Shown here: positions 27,669-36,952 of the stretch, in pieces | How the letters are laid out: the number at the start of each line of letters is the position of its first letter | Numbering within the stretch: the first letter of the stretch is position 1 | NCBI RefSeq assembly: GCF_000585375.1 | Contig: NZ_KK073874.1 | Span: forward strand, 8,529,913 to 8,593,912 | Length of the DNA: 64,000 nt | DNA from: Cryptosporangium arvum DSM 44712 | GTDB lineage: Bacteria; Actinomycetota; Actinomycetes; Mycobacteriales; Cryptosporangiaceae | Reading direction: 5' to 3' | Notes under the pieces: generated by a model | Databases searched by the model: none | What the model was told of the DNA's origin: nothing | The model's input: only the letters and a program-made list of their open reading frames with translations | Made by a program: the position numbers and the translations under genes

Positions 27669-29876
27669 ATGGCCGAGGAGGAAGAGGGGCCCCGGACCGT
27701 ACGGCTCGATCCGTCACAGCTCCCGGGTGGGTCTCGCTTCACACCGCCGGTCATCCCGGACCAGCCGCCGACCCCACCGGCCAAGGACGGTTCACCCACC
27801 GACCCGTCCTCCGGAGCCACCCCCACCGACGCCGGTTCCCCGGCACCGGCGCGCCCCGGCGCCGACTCACCGGCAGGGCCGAAGGATCCCGTCGGCACCA
27901 TCGGTTCGGCCAAGGTTCCTGGCTCCGCGGAGTCCGACGATCCGGCGGCGCCGGCTGAGGCCTCGGAGATCGGGGCGGCCGAGGGGTCGCCGATCGTGGA
28001 GGACACCGATGATGTCGAGCGCAACGCCCGGACTCGGATCGCGCCCCTCCCCCCGGATCTGATCACCCGCCTCGCCGAAGCCCGCCCGACCACCGGCCCC
28101 GGCGCGCCCGCCGACAATTCCCCGTCGCCTGCCACCCCCGCTGAGGGCTCCGCCAAGCCCCAGTCCCCCACGAGCTCCGCCGCGCCCCTTGCCCCCGAAA
28201 CGGGATCCGCCACACCCGCCCCGGCCGCGAAGGGCTCCGCCACACAACCCATCCCAGCCGCCCCAGTCGTGCAAGGCTCCGCGGCACCACCCGCGGCCGT
28301 TGCGACAGGCTCCGCCACACCAGCCACACCAGCCACACCCGCCGCGCGAGGTTCCGCCACACCACCCGCCCCCGTCGCGACAGGCTCCGCCGCCACACCC
28401 GCACCGGCAGCAACAGGCTCCGCCGCACCACCCGCACCGGCCTCAGCAGGTTCCGCCGCACCACCCGCACCGGCCTCAGCAGGTTCCGCCGCACCACCCG
28501 CACCACCCGCACCGGCCGCGACAGGCTCCGCCACACCGGCCAGCCCGGCCACACCGGCCAGCCCGGCCACACCGGCCACTCCGGCCGCGCGAGGTTCCGC
28601 CGCACCATCTGCGCCGATTGCGCGGGGATCGGCCACGCCGCCCGATCCGGTGGACGAAGGCTCTGCCGCGCCCGGGCGACCGGCGGCGAAAGGCTCCGCC
28701 ACACCCGTCAGCCCGGCCGCGAAGGGCTCCGCCACGCCCGCCACGCCCCCCGCCGCACCTGCCAGCCCGGCCGCCAAGGGCTCCGCCACGTCTGCCGACT
28801 CGGCTGCGAAAGGCACGCCTGCCGACTCGGCTACGAAAGGCACGCCTGCCGGCTCGGCTACGAAAGGCACGCCTGCCGGCTCGGCTACGAAAGGCTCGGC
28901 TGCGAAAGGCTCGGCCACGCCCCCTTCTCCCCCCGCAACAGGCTCCGCACCATCGGGCACTTCCGCATCCAGCGCACCATCGGGCACTCCCGCCTCTGCG
29001 GTGGGATCTAGCGCGCCGGTGGCGAAAGGCTCTGCGGCACCGGTCTCCCCGACGGTCGTAGCGAGCGATTCAACAGAAGCTCCGGCGAGCGCCGAGGCCG
29101 CAGCTCCCGGCGCCGGGAGCGGAACCGCCCAGGGATCGAGTGAGAACGACACCGCTCCGGCGGCGACCGGGCAGGACGCCTCGCAGGAGACGGTCGTGCC
29201 GAAGTCGCCGGTCACGCCGGCGCCGTCTGCTCGGACGGACCAGACCGCTGTGCACCAGTCGCCGGCCGGGTCGGCGCGGGTCGACCAGACTCTGATCAGC
29301 CCACCCCCAGCCTCCGGCGCCCCGAACCCCAACCCTCCGGCCGCTTCCGCCGGCAAAGCCTCCGTGCCCGCACCGCCGACCCCCGCCGCCCCGAACGCCG
29401 GCAAAGCCTCCGTGCCCGCACCGCCGACCGCCGCCGCCCCGAACGCCGGCAAAGCGTCGGTCCCCGTCCGCCCCTCCGCGCCCCACGACGGCGACGTCCC
29501 GGCGCCTCCGAACTTCGTCGCTCCGACTGACCACGCCGACCCGGACATGCCTACCGTCTTCCGGCCCGGCTGGACCATCGAGCCGGGATGGTCCGCCTAC
29601 CCGAACGGCGTCCCCCCGAAGTCCCCGGAAGAACAGACTCCGTCCTTCGACGACCCCGATCAGACACCCAACCCCGAGCACACCTCGTCGCTCGCCGGTG
29701 CGCTGCTCGGGCCCGCGTCCGCCCAGCAGAACGTTCCGCCCGAGCCCGAGTCGAACAACCGGCGCACGATGCTCGTCGTCGCGATCGTGCTCGTCGTCGC
29801 GGTGGCCGTGGGCGCCGGGATCGCGATCGTGGCCGGGGACACGATCATGTCCGTCCTGGACGGCGTCCTGTCGTGA
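27669..29876 (+). CDS. Repeat-rich Ala/Pro/Ser/Thr protein with a single C-terminal membrane anchor
   Basis: About 735 residues, function not recognised. The N-terminus MAEEEEGPRTVRLDPSQLPG is acidic then conserved-looking. Most of the protein is low complexity: ATGSATPA/KGSATPA-like units, an 11-residue AAPPAPASAGS repeat, a 9-residue KGTPADSAT/KGTPAGSAT repeat and a 15-residue AGKASVPAPPT repeat. Near the C-terminus a basic stop (NNRR) precedes one helix, TMLVVAIVLVVAVAVGAGIA, and about 15 residues follow. With no signal peptide, the repeat region may be cytoplasmic with a tail anchor, though the topology is uncertain. The ATG at 27669 follows GGGAG. The end overlaps the convergent aminotransferase gene by 32 bases. 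Confidence 0.75.
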   Translation: MAEEEEGPRTVRLDPSQLPGGSRFTPPVIPDQPPTPPAKDGSPTDPSSGATPTDAGSPAPARPGADSPAGPKDPVGTIGSAKVPGSAESDDPAAPAEASEIGAAEGSPIVEDTDDVERNARTRIAPLPPDLITRLAEARPTTGPGAPADNSPSPATPAEGSAKPQSPTSSAAPLAPETGSATPAPAAKGSATQPIPAAPVVQGSAAPPAAVATGSATPATPATPAARGSATPPAPVATGSAATPAPAATGSAAPPAPASAGSAAPPAPASAGSAAPPAPPAPAATGSATPASPATPASPATPATPAARGSAAPSAPIARGSATPPDPVDEGSAAPGRPAAKGSATPVSPAAKGSATPATPPAAPASPAAKGSATSADSAAKGTPADSATKGTPAGSATKGTPAGSATKGSAAKGSATPPSPPATGSAPSGTSASSAPSGTPASAVGSSAPVAKGSAAPVSPTVVASDSTEAPASAEAAAPGAGSGTAQGSSENDTAPAATGQDASQETVVPKSPVTPAPSARTDQTAVHQSPAGSARVDQTLISPPPASGAPNPNPPAASAGKASVPAPPTPAAPNAGKASVPAPPTAAAPNAGKASVPVRPSAPHDGDVPAPPNFVAPTDHADPDMPTVFRPGWTIEPGWSAYPNGVPPKSPEEQTPSFDDPDQTPNPEHTSSLAGALLGPASAQQNVPPEPESNNRRTMLVVAIVLVVAVAVGAGIAIVAGDTIMSVLDGVLS
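28422..28487 (+). repeat. Exact 33-bp tandem duplication within the repeat-rich gene
   Basis: Two identical 33-base units, 28422-28454 and 28455-28487, each encode AAPPAPASAGS. Perfect identity at synonymous sites implies recent slippage or recombination. Confidence 0.95.
28800..28880 (+). repeat. 27-bp tandem repeats within the repeat-rich gene
   Basis: Three 27-base units begin at 28800, 28827 and 28854. The second and third are identical and the first differs at two bases. Each encodes a nine-residue unit related to SATKGTPAG. A partial fourth unit follows at 28881. Confidence 0.95.
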
Positions 29877-30969
29877 GCAGGGCCCGGCCCAGGCGGTCCA
29901 CCGCTTCGGCGAGGATCTCGGGTGCGGTCGCGAAGTTCAGACGCACGAAACCGGCGCCCTCCGGGCCGAAATCCAGGCCCCGGTAGAGCGCCACCCGGCC
30001 CCGCTCCAGCACCACCGGAGCGGGGTCGTCGCCGAGCCCGTGGTCGCGGAGGTCCAGCCACGCCAGGTACGTCGCGTCCGGCGTGTGGTAGCCCACGCCC
30101 AGTTCGGCCAGCGCCGACGCCAGCCACCGCCGGTTCACGTCCAGTTCGGCGCGGAGAGAGTCGAGCCACGCGTCGCCGGAGGTCAGCGCCGCGATCGACG
30201 CGATCACCCCGAGGTGCCCGGTCGAGGACACCGTGTCCTCCGGAATGCCCGCGAGCTCCCCTCCGACCAGCAGCGCGGCCTTCAGACCGGCCAGGTTCCA
30301 CGCCTTCGACGTCGACACCGCGGCGTACGCGTCACCGGTGCCCTCCAACGACAGGTACGGGGTGAAGCGGGCCTCGCCGAGCGTCAGCGGCGCGTGGATC
30401 TCGTCCGAGATCACCGTGACGCCGAACTCGGCGGCCAGCGACGACACCTCGGTGAGCTCCTCACGCGTGTGCACGGTGCCGGTCGGGTTCTGCGGGTTGC
30501 ACAGCAGGTACACGCGCGCGCCGCCGGCGAACGCCGCCTCCAGTCCGGACAGATCGAGCCGTCCCGACCGCAGCGGCACCGACACCAGGCGTCGCCCGGT
30601 CATCTCGAGCCACTCGAAGAACGGCGGGTACACCGGTGGGTTGATCACCACCGAGTCACCCGGTGACGACACCAGTTCGATCGCGGTCCGCGCCGCTCGG
30701 GCGACGTCGGGCATCAGCGCCATCGCGGCCGGGTCGGGATGCCAGCCCCACCGCCGCCCGGCAAAACCGGCGTAGGCCGCGGGCAGCGCATCCGGTTGCG
30801 CGTACCCGGTGTCGGAGACGTCCAAGGCCGCATCGAGAGCTGATCGGATCGACGAAGACAGCTTCGTGTCCATCTCCGCGACGAACAGCGGCAGCACGTC
30901 AGCCGGGTACCGCCGCCACTTCTCGCTCCGCCGCTGCCGGAGTTCGTCGAGATCAGCCCAGAGATCCAT
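29845..30969 (-). CDS. PLP-dependent aminotransferase/C-S lyase (MalY/PatB family)
   Basis: A fold-type I PLP enzyme of about 374 residues. The lysine that binds PLP is K222 in VSTSKAWNLAG, a MalY/PatB-like context. N161 (CNPQNPTG) and D189 (VISDEIHAPL) complete the cofactor site. MalY/PatB enzymes act as cystathionine beta-lyases or aminotransferases, and the exact reaction cannot be told apart here. The start MDLWADLDELRQRRSEKW at 30969 suits the family. The gene is divergent from the glycolipid-binding-fold gene by only 30 bases. Confidence 0.88.
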   Translation of the reverse strand: MDLWADLDELRQRRSEKWRRYPADVLPLFVAEMDTKLSSSIRSALDAALDVSDTGYAQPDALPAAYAGFAGRRWGWHPDPAAMALMPDVARAARTAIELVSSPGDSVVINPPVYPPFFEWLEMTGRRLVSVPLRSGRLDLSGLEAAFAGGARVYLLCNPQNPTGTVHTREELTEVSSLAAEFGVTVISDEIHAPLTLGEARFTPYLSLEGTGDAYAAVSTSKAWNLAGLKAALLVGGELAGIPEDTVSSTGHLGVIASIAALTSGDAWLDSLRAELDVNRRWLASALAELGVGYHTPDATYLAWLDLRDHGLGDDPAPVVLERGRVALYRGLDFGPEGAGFVRLNFATAPEILAEAVDRLGRALLTTGRRPGRT

Positions 30970-30999
30970 GGGCCCATGATCCGTGGCAGGGTGAGCACC

Positions 31000-31587
31000 A
31001 TGGGCACCTTCGCATGGAACCGGGTGGGATTCGGAGCCGAACTCGCGGTCGTCCACACCGATCGTGGCCTACGCGCCCGCGGCTGGGCACTCGGCGCGGA
31101 GCCCGAGCCCTACACCAGCCATTACACGCTGGCCACCGACGAGAGCTGGGCCACGGTTTCGCTGGAGATCCAGACCGAGGGCGAGGGCTGGGCCCGTTCC
31201 CTGCGGATGACGCGGAAGTCCGCCCGCGACGAGTGGAAGGTCCGGGCGAGCGAGACCGGCACGCTGAACGGCTCCCCGGCCGGCTCCGAGTACCCGGAGC
31301 GGATCGTCGACGCGCTCGACGTCGACATCGCGTTTTCGCCGTTGACCAATACACTCCCGATCCGCCGCCTCGACCTGCTCAACCAGCCGGTCGGCGCGGA
31401 GTTCGAGCTGAACGTGGCGTTCGTGCAGCTGCCGTCGTTGTCGGTCATCAGCAACGAGCAGCGGTACGCGGTCGCGGGGGACGGCGAGATCGGGTACCGC
31501 TCCGGTGACTACCGCGTGCAGATCACCGTCGACCGGGAGGGCTTCGTGGTCGACTACCCAGGGCTGGCCACCCGCGATCAGAGGTGA
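31000..31587 (+). CDS. Putative glycolipid-binding domain protein (DUF1089 family)
   Basis: About 195 residues spanning a single domain. The N-terminal GLRARGWALG, central WATVSLEI and especially FSPLTNTLPIRRLDLL and LPSLSVISNEQRY are hallmarks of the PF06475 family, described structurally as a putative glycolipid-binding fold. There is no signal peptide, so it is probably cytoplasmic. AGGGTGA precedes ATG 31000; GTG 30991 is an alternative start. Its 3' end overlaps the convergent P-loop gene by ten bases. Confidence 0.85.
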   Translation: MGTFAWNRVGFGAELAVVHTDRGLRARGWALGAEPEPYTSHYTLATDESWATVSLEIQTEGEGWARSLRMTRKSARDEWKVRASETGTLNGSPAGSEYPERIVDALDVDIAFSPLTNTLPIRRLDLLNQPVGAEFELNVAFVQLPSLSVISNEQRYAVAGDGEIGYRSGDYRVQITVDREGFVVDYPGLATRDQR

Positions 31588-32711
31588 CGATCGCCGTCGA
31601 CGGTCAGATCGAGCCGGCTCTGGTGGACGACCGCCGCCCGGTGACGCACGGCGAGGTGCACGCGGTAGACGTCCGGGCGGCGCGGCGCGACGAACGGCAG
31701 CTCGAGCCGTTCGGCCCGCTCGTGCGGAAGGCAGCTGTGCTCACCGTCGGGCGGGCAGGGACAGGTCCAGGCCGGCCCGTGCGGCGGGACGAACATCGGG
31801 TGCGGCCCGGGAGGCACCGTGACGGCCTCGGCGACGGCCGACACCTGCACCCAGCCCTCGACGTCACCGGGTGATCCCGTAGCGAGCATCGCGATCCGGA
31901 TCAGGTAGTACCCGCCCGGCGCGAGGGCTCGGCTCACCGGCTCCCCCTCGGTGTCCACCACCGTCACGGACACGTCGAGCGCCGGTCCGGAAGCCAGCGG
32001 CTCGGACCGCCGCCACCACCGCCGACGCCCGGTCGTCGTCGGTGGCGGCTCCTCGGAAGGCTCCGACACCCCGACCCCCACGGGTTTCGCCAGCTCCGAA
32101 GCCGCCTCCGACCAGGCCCGGCGCGCCGGCGGCACTTCGGGGGCGGCCGGACCGAGCCGGGCGTCCGGTACGAGCTCGGTGACCGGCCGCACCCCGCGGA
32201 TCGCCTGCTCGTCGACGCTCACCACCGCGCCGTGGCGTAACGCGAGCGCGCCGAACGCCTCCGCCTCGGCGAAGTCGTCGAGCACCAGCACGACCGTGCG
32301 CCCCGGCGTCACCAGCGCGCTGACCGTCTCCGCCGCACCCGCGCCGCCCAGCGCGGCGGAGAGACCCCGAAACGTGTCGACGAGCACGACCGCGGGCGGA
32401 GCCGCAACGGCGCCGATCGCGCCGGCGATCGCTTCCCAGCCCTTCCGCCCGGCCGCCGAGGGCGCGCCGTTGAGCCGCACGGTCCGGGGCCGGTCGGCCG
32501 GCGGGTCGACGGCCATCCAGAGCGCACCGAGGTCGATCATCGTGCCACCGGCGGCCGGGCCGGCCAGGATCGTCAGCGCGGCGCTGCGACCCGCACCGGC
32601 CGGCCCCACCACGAGCACCAGTGGCTGCCTGGCCACCAGCGAAAACACCAGGTCGGCGTGGCCGCCCCCCGCCGCACCCACCGGCGGCGGTCCTGGCACG
32701 TTTCCAGTCAC
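31578..32711 (-). CDS. Uncharacterised P-loop-like protein with C-terminal Cys/His cluster
   Basis: About 377 residues, no family recognised. The N-terminal half looks like a P-loop NTPase: LVLVVGPAGAGRSAALTIL resembles Walker A but has Arg where Lys is expected, and VVLVLDDFAEAE resembles Walker B. A Pro-rich linker with a basic patch GRRRWWRRSEP follows. The C-terminal part is beta-rich and contains WTCPCPPDGEHSCLPHE, a possible metal-binding cluster. The GTG at 32711 is preferred; a TTG at 32744 is possible. It may be a scaffold or a nucleotide-binding protein without hydrolysis. Confidence 0.6.
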   Translation of the reverse strand: MTGNVPGPPPVGAAGGGHADLVFSLVARQPLVLVVGPAGAGRSAALTILAGPAAGGTMIDLGALWMAVDPPADRPRTVRLNGAPSAAGRKGWEAIAGAIGAVAAPPAVVLVDTFRGLSAALGGAGAAETVSALVTPGRTVVLVLDDFAEAEAFGALALRHGAVVSVDEQAIRGVRPVTELVPDARLGPAAPEVPPARRAWSEAASELAKPVGVGVSEPSEEPPPTTTGRRRWWRRSEPLASGPALDVSVTVVDTEGEPVSRALAPGGYYLIRIAMLATGSPGDVEGWVQVSAVAEAVTVPPGPHPMFVPPHGPAWTCPCPPDGEHSCLPHERAERLELPFVAPRRPDVYRVHLAVRHRAAVVHQSRLDLTVDGDRHL

Positions 32712-32798
32712 CGTCGTCCCCGCTAGCTCAGGCCCGGCGCCCAACTACTGACCACTCCCCGACAATGCTGCCTTGCGCCCGGTGCCAAAGCCAGCGGT

Positions 32799-33875
32799 TC
32801 ACGCGGTTGGGCTCACCCACTCACCGGTCTCGTCGAAGCGCTCGAGGGTCTCGGTGTACGGACCGAGGTCCAGTCCGGCGGCGCGCAGCCACTCGTCGTC
32901 GTAATAGGTGCGTGCGTAACGCTCGCCCCCGTCGCACAGCAGCGTGACGACGCTGCCGGTGCCGCCCCGCAGCGAGTCGAGCAGCGCGAACACGCCCCAG
33001 AGGTTCGTTCCGGTCGAGCCGCCCACCGGCCGGCCGAGCCGCCGCGTGGCGTAGCGGGCGGCGGCGATCGAGGCGGCGTCGGGCACGCTGATCATCCGGT
33101 CGACGACCCCGCCGACAAAACTCGGTTCGACCCGCTGCCGTCCGATTCCTTCGATCCGCGAACCCCGGGCGGTGGTCACGCTCGGGTCGGCGACCGACCA
33201 GCCCGGCAGAAAGGCCGAATTCTCCGGGTCGACGACGCACAAGCGCGTGTCGAACCGGCGGTACCGCAGGTAGCGGCCGATCGTGGCGCTGGTGCCGCCG
33301 GTTCCGGCGCCCACGACGATCCAGCGCGGTACCGGGTGCCGCTCGGCCGCGAGCTGGCCGAAGATCGACTCGGCGATGTTGTTGTTGCCCCGCCAGTCGG
33401 TGGCCCGTTCGGCGTAGGTGAACTGGTCCATGTAGTGGCCGTCGAGGTCGGCGGCCAGCCGGCGCGATTCGTCGTAGACGTGCGACGGGTCGTCGACGAG
33501 GTGACAGCGTCCACCCTGGAATTCGATGAGCGCGATCTTCTCCCGGCTGGTGCGGGCCGGCATCACGGCGACGAACGGCAGCCCGAGCATGCGGGCGAAG
33601 TACGCCTCGCTGACCGCGGTCGAGCCCGAGGACGCCTCGACCACGGTGGTGCCCTCGCGGATCCAGCCGTTGCAGAGCGCGTACAGGAACAGCGACCGCG
33701 CGAGCCGGTGCTTCAACGACCCGGTCGGGTGCGTCGACTCGTCCTTCACGTACAGGTCGAGCCCTTCGAACCCCGGCGGCAGCGGAAAGGTCAGCAGGTG
33801 CGTGTCGGCGGACCGGTTGGCATCGGCCTCCACCTTGCGCACGGCCTCGTCGATCCAGTCCCGGTCACTGCCCAC
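32799..33875 (-). CDS. PLP-dependent cysteine synthase/cysteine desulfhydrase family protein
   Basis: A fold-type II PLP enzyme of about 358 residues. K55 in [11 protein letters not shown] forms the Schiff base, [15 protein letters not shown] is the substrate loop and [13 protein letters not shown] binds the PLP phosphate. These features match the Cds1-like branch of the cysteine synthase family, which can release sulfide from cysteine, rather than classical CysK/CysM. The GTG at 33875 overlaps the upstream dehydratase stop by 11 bases, so the two genes are co-transcribed. The exact reaction is inferred from family only. Confidence 0.85.
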   Translation of the reverse strand: MGSDRDWIDEAVRKVEADANRSADTHLLTFPLPPGFEGLDLYVKDESTHPTGSLKHRLARSLFLYALCNGWIREGTTVVEASSGSTAVSEAYFARMLGLPFVAVMPARTSREKIALIEFQGGRCHLVDDPSHVYDESRRLAADLDGHYMDQFTYAERATDWRGNNNIAESIFGQLAAERHPVPRWIVVGAGTGGTSATIGRYLRYRRFDTRLCVVDPENSAFLPGWSVADPSVTTARGSRIEGIGRQRVEPSFVGGVVDRMISVPDAASIAAARYATRRLGRPVGGSTGTNLWGVFALLDSLRGGTGSVVTLLCDGGERYARTYYDDEWLRAAGLDLGPYTETLERFDETGEWVSPTA

Positions 33876-34845
33876 CGAGGTACTCCAGGTACTTCGCCGG
33901 GTCGACGTTCCCACCGGAGACGACGGCGACCGTCCGCCCGGCCGGCAGCGCCGACGAACGGAACAGGTAGGCGGCGGTCGTCACCGCTCCGGACGGCTCG
34001 ACGACCAGCCGCGACTTCTGTCCGAGCACCCGGGTCGCCTCGACGATCTCCTCCTCGGACACCGTGACCACGTCGTCGACGTAGCGGCGGATGTGTTCGA
34101 ACGGCAGCACGCCCACCGACGTCGTCCGCAGTCCGTCGGCGATCGTGCGGTAGGTCTGCTCGGGTGTCCAGACGACCCGCTCGCCACTGCGGAAACTCTC
34201 GTAGGCGTCGGCGGCGAGTTCGGGCTCGACCGCGATCACCCGCGTCCGGGGGGAGAGCTCCTTGATCGCGGTCGCGACACCGGAGATCAGGCCGCCGCCG
34301 CTCACCGGCACCAGGACGAGGTCCGCTTCGAGGTCGGCGGCGATCTCCAGCCCCACCGTGCCCTGCCCCGCGATGATCCGCGCGTCGTCGTAGGGCGGGA
34401 TGTGGGCGTAACCGTGTTCGGCCACGAGTTCCAGCGGCCGGATGTCCCGCTCGGCCGGCGGCACGATCACGACCTCGGCGCCGAACCCGCGTGTCGCCTC
34501 CAGCTTCACCGCCGGCGTGGTGTCGGGCATGACGATCGTCGCCCGTATACCGAGGCGCGCCGCGGCGTACGCCACGGCCTGGGCGTGGTTGCCGCTGGAC
34601 TGGGCGACGACGCCGCGAGCGCGTTGGTCGGCGTCGAGTTGCGCGAGCGCGTTGCTGGCTCCGCGGAGCTTGAACGCGCCGGTCGCCTGCAGGCTTTCGG
34701 GCTTGAGCCAGAGCGGACGCCCGGCTTCTCCCCAGACGCACGGCAGCAGCGGTGTCCGCACCACCAAATCCCGAATCCGGGCAGCTGCTGCCTGAATGTC
34801 GCTCAGCGTCACCAATGCGGAGGATGCGGTAGGGATCGCGGTCAT
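33865..34845 (-). CDS. Threonine/serine dehydratase
   Basis: A 326-residue fold-type II PLP enzyme that deaminates threonine or serine. K59 in [10 protein letters not shown] is the Schiff-base lysine, [13 protein letters not shown] is the family signature, and [10 protein letters not shown] binds the PLP phosphate. There is no C-terminal ACT domain, so isoleucine feedback is unlikely and the enzyme is of the catabolic or racemase-like kind. It is followed directly by the cysteine-synthase-like gene. Confidence 0.9.
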   Translation of the reverse strand: MTAIPTASSALVTLSDIQAAAARIRDLVVRTPLLPCVWGEAGRPLWLKPESLQATGAFKLRGASNALAQLDADQRARGVVAQSSGNHAQAVAYAAARLGIRATIVMPDTTPAVKLEATRGFGAEVVIVPPAERDIRPLELVAEHGYAHIPPYDDARIIAGQGTVGLEIAADLEADLVLVPVSGGGLISGVATAIKELSPRTRVIAVEPELAADAYESFRSGERVVWTPEQTYRTIADGLRTTSVGVLPFEHIRRYVDDVVTVSEEEIVEATRVLGQKSRLVVEPSGAVTTAAYLFRSSALPAGRTVAVVSGGNVDPAKYLEYLGGQ

Positions 34846-35209
34846 ACGGTCACGATAGCCAGACGCGTGGGCGCGTTCCGGGCCGGAGACCTACCTGCTG
34901 CTCCCACCTCGTAATTTATCCGCTTTTAGGAGCATGCTATTTCGATCAAGAAAGCATCCACACGTATTTCGGCCATCCACCGACCCGCCGAATCCGACTC
35001 AGCCGTTCCCCCTATCCGTCGACCACGCTCGGTATCGGAAATTCATATGACGAATTTCGAACGCCGACATCATTCGATGCGAGGACGCGCTGAATTGTCG
35101 CCACCGCAGCAATTGTGGGGGCGCCCGGGCGTCAAACGAATTTTGTTGGCCGGGGCATTGAAACGGCGTCTCGCGAAGCGAGACAGACGAATACGGGGGT
35201 GCTAATTGG
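34846..35209. other. Intergenic region, no gene supported
   Basis: These 364 bases between the dehydratase start and the Lrp-type stop have locally lower GC content than the genes. A seven-base hairpin GTCTCGC-gaa-GCGAGAC at 35168-35184 lies just past the Lrp-type stop and may help terminate its transcript, although no T-run follows. I see no convincing reading frame. Confidence 0.5.
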
Positions 35210-35662
35210 CTAGGCGTCGTCCAACGGACGCGCGCGGCCTTCCCATTTCGTTGAAAGCACAACGGTCGTACGGGTACGCGCCACTCCGTGGATACGGTTG
35301 AGCCGGCCGATCGTGTGCTCGAGCGCCGCCACGTCGGGAACGCGCACGAGGAGCAGAAACGACTCCTCACCGGCCACGAACCAGCAGGATTCCACTTCCG
35401 GCAAGCGATTGAGCGCGGCGGCGATCTCGTCCTGCTCGGAGCTTTCCGCCTGCAGCACCCCGATCAGCGCCGTCACCCCCAGGCCGACCGCGGTCGTGTC
35501 CACCGCGGCGTGATAGCCCGTGATGACCCCGGCCGCCTCCAGCTTGCCGACCCGGTCGTGCACCGCCGGCGCCGACAGCCCCACCCGTCGTGCCAACTCG
35601 GCGTACGTTTCCCGGCCGCTGTTCCGCAGCGTGTCCAGCAACCGCCGGTCGATCTCGTCCAC
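35210..35662 (-). CDS. Lrp/AsnC family transcriptional regulator
   Basis: About 150 residues: an N-terminal winged helix (VDEIDRRLLDTLRNSGRETY and ELARRVGLSAPAVHDRVGKLE) and a C-terminal RAM ligand-binding domain (ESCWFVAGEESFLLLVRVPD). The GTG at 35662 has an excellent GGGGGGAG six bases upstream, which decides the start against longer upstream readings. Lrp-type regulators usually control amino-acid metabolism genes; the dehydratase and cysteine-synthase-like genes 360 bases away on the same strand are candidates. Confidence 0.93.
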   Translation of the reverse strand: MDEIDRRLLDTLRNSGRETYAELARRVGLSAPAVHDRVGKLEAAGVITGYHAAVDTTAVGLGVTALIGVLQAESSEQDEIAAALNRLPEVESCWFVAGEESFLLLVRVPDVAALEHTIGRLNRIHGVARTRTTVVLSTKWEGRARPLDDA

Positions 35663-36104
35663 GAGTTCTCCCCCCGGGGGTATCCGCCCTGGGCATCCTA
35701 AGCCGCTTGCGCATCCGACGCTGACCCGCCGCCACGGGGTGTCCGTTCGTTGTGGACCTGAGCTCACTCGCTGAACTCTGCTCAACAATTCGTGACCGCA
35801 GACACAGTGATCAGCAACGGTTTGAACGAAGGCACCTCGACACGTTCCGACGACAGCTGTCCCCCAGCCGAATTCATCTACATAATCCCAGGTCACGTGG
35901 GGCCGCGACTACGGCGGACACGTCCAATCCAGGTTTGGCCATACAATCGGTGACGCATCGACCTTCCGCGACCGAACAGATCAGTTTGGCCGTTTCCAGT
36001 CGCCGACCGTACCTCCGGTGCTTGAATGACTCGCGAACCAATAACGCCGCGCCGCTTTGGGCGCATCAACGTGCGATTACGCACCGGCGAGAAGAGAGGC
36101 GAAA
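35663..36104. promoter_or_regulatory. Divergent intergenic region between the Lrp regulator and bldC
   Basis: These 442 bases are AT-richer than their surroundings and hold no supported gene. They should carry promoters for both regulators. An 8-base palindrome TGAGCTCA lies near 35759, and a looser TTGT/ACAA plus GAGC/GCTC inverted arrangement surrounds it, but I cannot assign it to a known regulator. Confidence 0.45.
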
Positions 36105-36320
36105 GTGGAGGTTGGCGAGCGTCTACTCACCCCAGGTGAGGTCGCGGCGCTTTTCCGGGTTGACCCGAAGACGGTGACGCGGTGGGCGGCGGCTGGGCGA
36201 ATCAGCAGCATCCGTACCCCCGGCGGTCATCGCCGATTCCGGGAATCCGAGGTCCGCGCGCTGCTCGCATCGGGGGACCCGGATGTCGAACTCGAGGATC
36301 GCAGGGCGTCCGGGCACTAG
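36105..36320 (+). CDS. bldC: BldC-type developmental regulator (MerR-like helix-turn-helix)
   Basis: A 71-residue single-domain DNA-binding protein. LLTPGEVAALFRVDPKTVTR, then WAAAGRISSIRTPGGHRRFR and ESEVRALLA match Streptomyces BldC almost residue for residue. BldC binds direct repeats cooperatively and controls the timing of sporulation in Streptomyces, though it is also found in non-sporulating actinobacteria. GTG 36105 has AGAGG five bases upstream. The stop overlaps the stop of the convergent ubiX homologue. Confidence 0.95.
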   Translation: MEVGERLLTPGEVAALFRVDPKTVTRWAAAGRISSIRTPGGHRRFRESEVRALLASGDPDVELEDRRASGH

Positions 36321-36952
36321 TGGGCGGACGGGGCTTGCGACCGGGCAGCACCCAATTCACCGCGCCACCGGGTGAACAGCGTGTGGGTCACGCCGAGAGT
36401 GTCGAGCACCTTTCCCGCGACGAAGTCGACCAGCTCCTGCACCGTCGAGGTGCCGGCGTAAAACCCCGGGCTGGCCGGCAGCACGACTGCACCGGCGTCG
36501 TGGAGCGCGAGCAGGTGGACGAGGTGCCCCCGGGAGAGCGGGGTTTCCCGGGGCACCACGACCAGCGGTCGCCGTTCCTTCAGGTTCACGTCCGCGGCGC
36601 GTTGCAGTAGATCCTTCGACAGGCCCAGCGCGATGCCGGCGACCGCCGCCGTGCTCGCGGGTACCACCACCATGCCGCGCACCGGGTACGACCCGCTGCT
36701 CGGCCCCGCCGCCAGGTCTCCGGCCGACCAGTAACGGACGTCCGTCGGAGTGCGGCCGAGCCAGGCCTCCAGGTCTTCTTCCCAGTGGGCGTCGCGAATC
36801 GTCCGGCCCACTTCGTCGAGCAGCGTCAGCCGGGCCGCGCGGCTCACCACCAGGTCGACCGTCTCACCGGCGTCGAGCAGGGCGTTGAGCACCGACTGCG
36901 CATACGGCGTCCCGCTGGCACCGGACACCCCGACGACCCACGGCGTCCTCAC
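36317..36952 (-). CDS. ubiX: UbiX-family flavin prenyltransferase (probable MqnM role)
   Basis: A 211-residue flavoprotein of the UbiX family that makes prenylated FMN for a UbiD decarboxylase. VGVSGASGTPYA at the N-terminus and VVPASTAAVAGIALGLSKDLLQRAADV are family signatures, and RRPLVVVPRETPLS and PASPGFYA complete the site. The GTG start overlaps the ubiA homologue stop (GTGA). With the partner ubiD homologue in the same overlapping operon, it fits decarboxylation late in the futalosine pathway. Confidence 0.93.
   Translation of the reverse strand: MRTPWVVGVSGASGTPYAQSVLNALLDAGETVDLVVSRAARLTLLDEVGRTIRDAHWEEDLEAWLGRTPTDVRYWSAGDLAAGPSSGSYPVRGMVVVPASTAAVAGIALGLSKDLLQRAADVNLKERRPLVVVPRETPLSRGHLVHLLALHDAGAVVLPASPGFYAGTSTVQELVDFVAGKVLDTLGVTHTLFTRWRGELGAARSQAPSAH

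Noticed and set aside
34999-35370. Minus-strand ORF overlapping the Lrp regulator
   Set aside because: It runs across the end of the Lrp-type gene in another frame and has no recognisable features.
35752-36177. Plus-strand ORF of about 140 residues between the Lrp gene and bldC
   Set aside because: It overlaps bldC in another frame, has Ser/Arg/His-rich random composition and no ribosome site.
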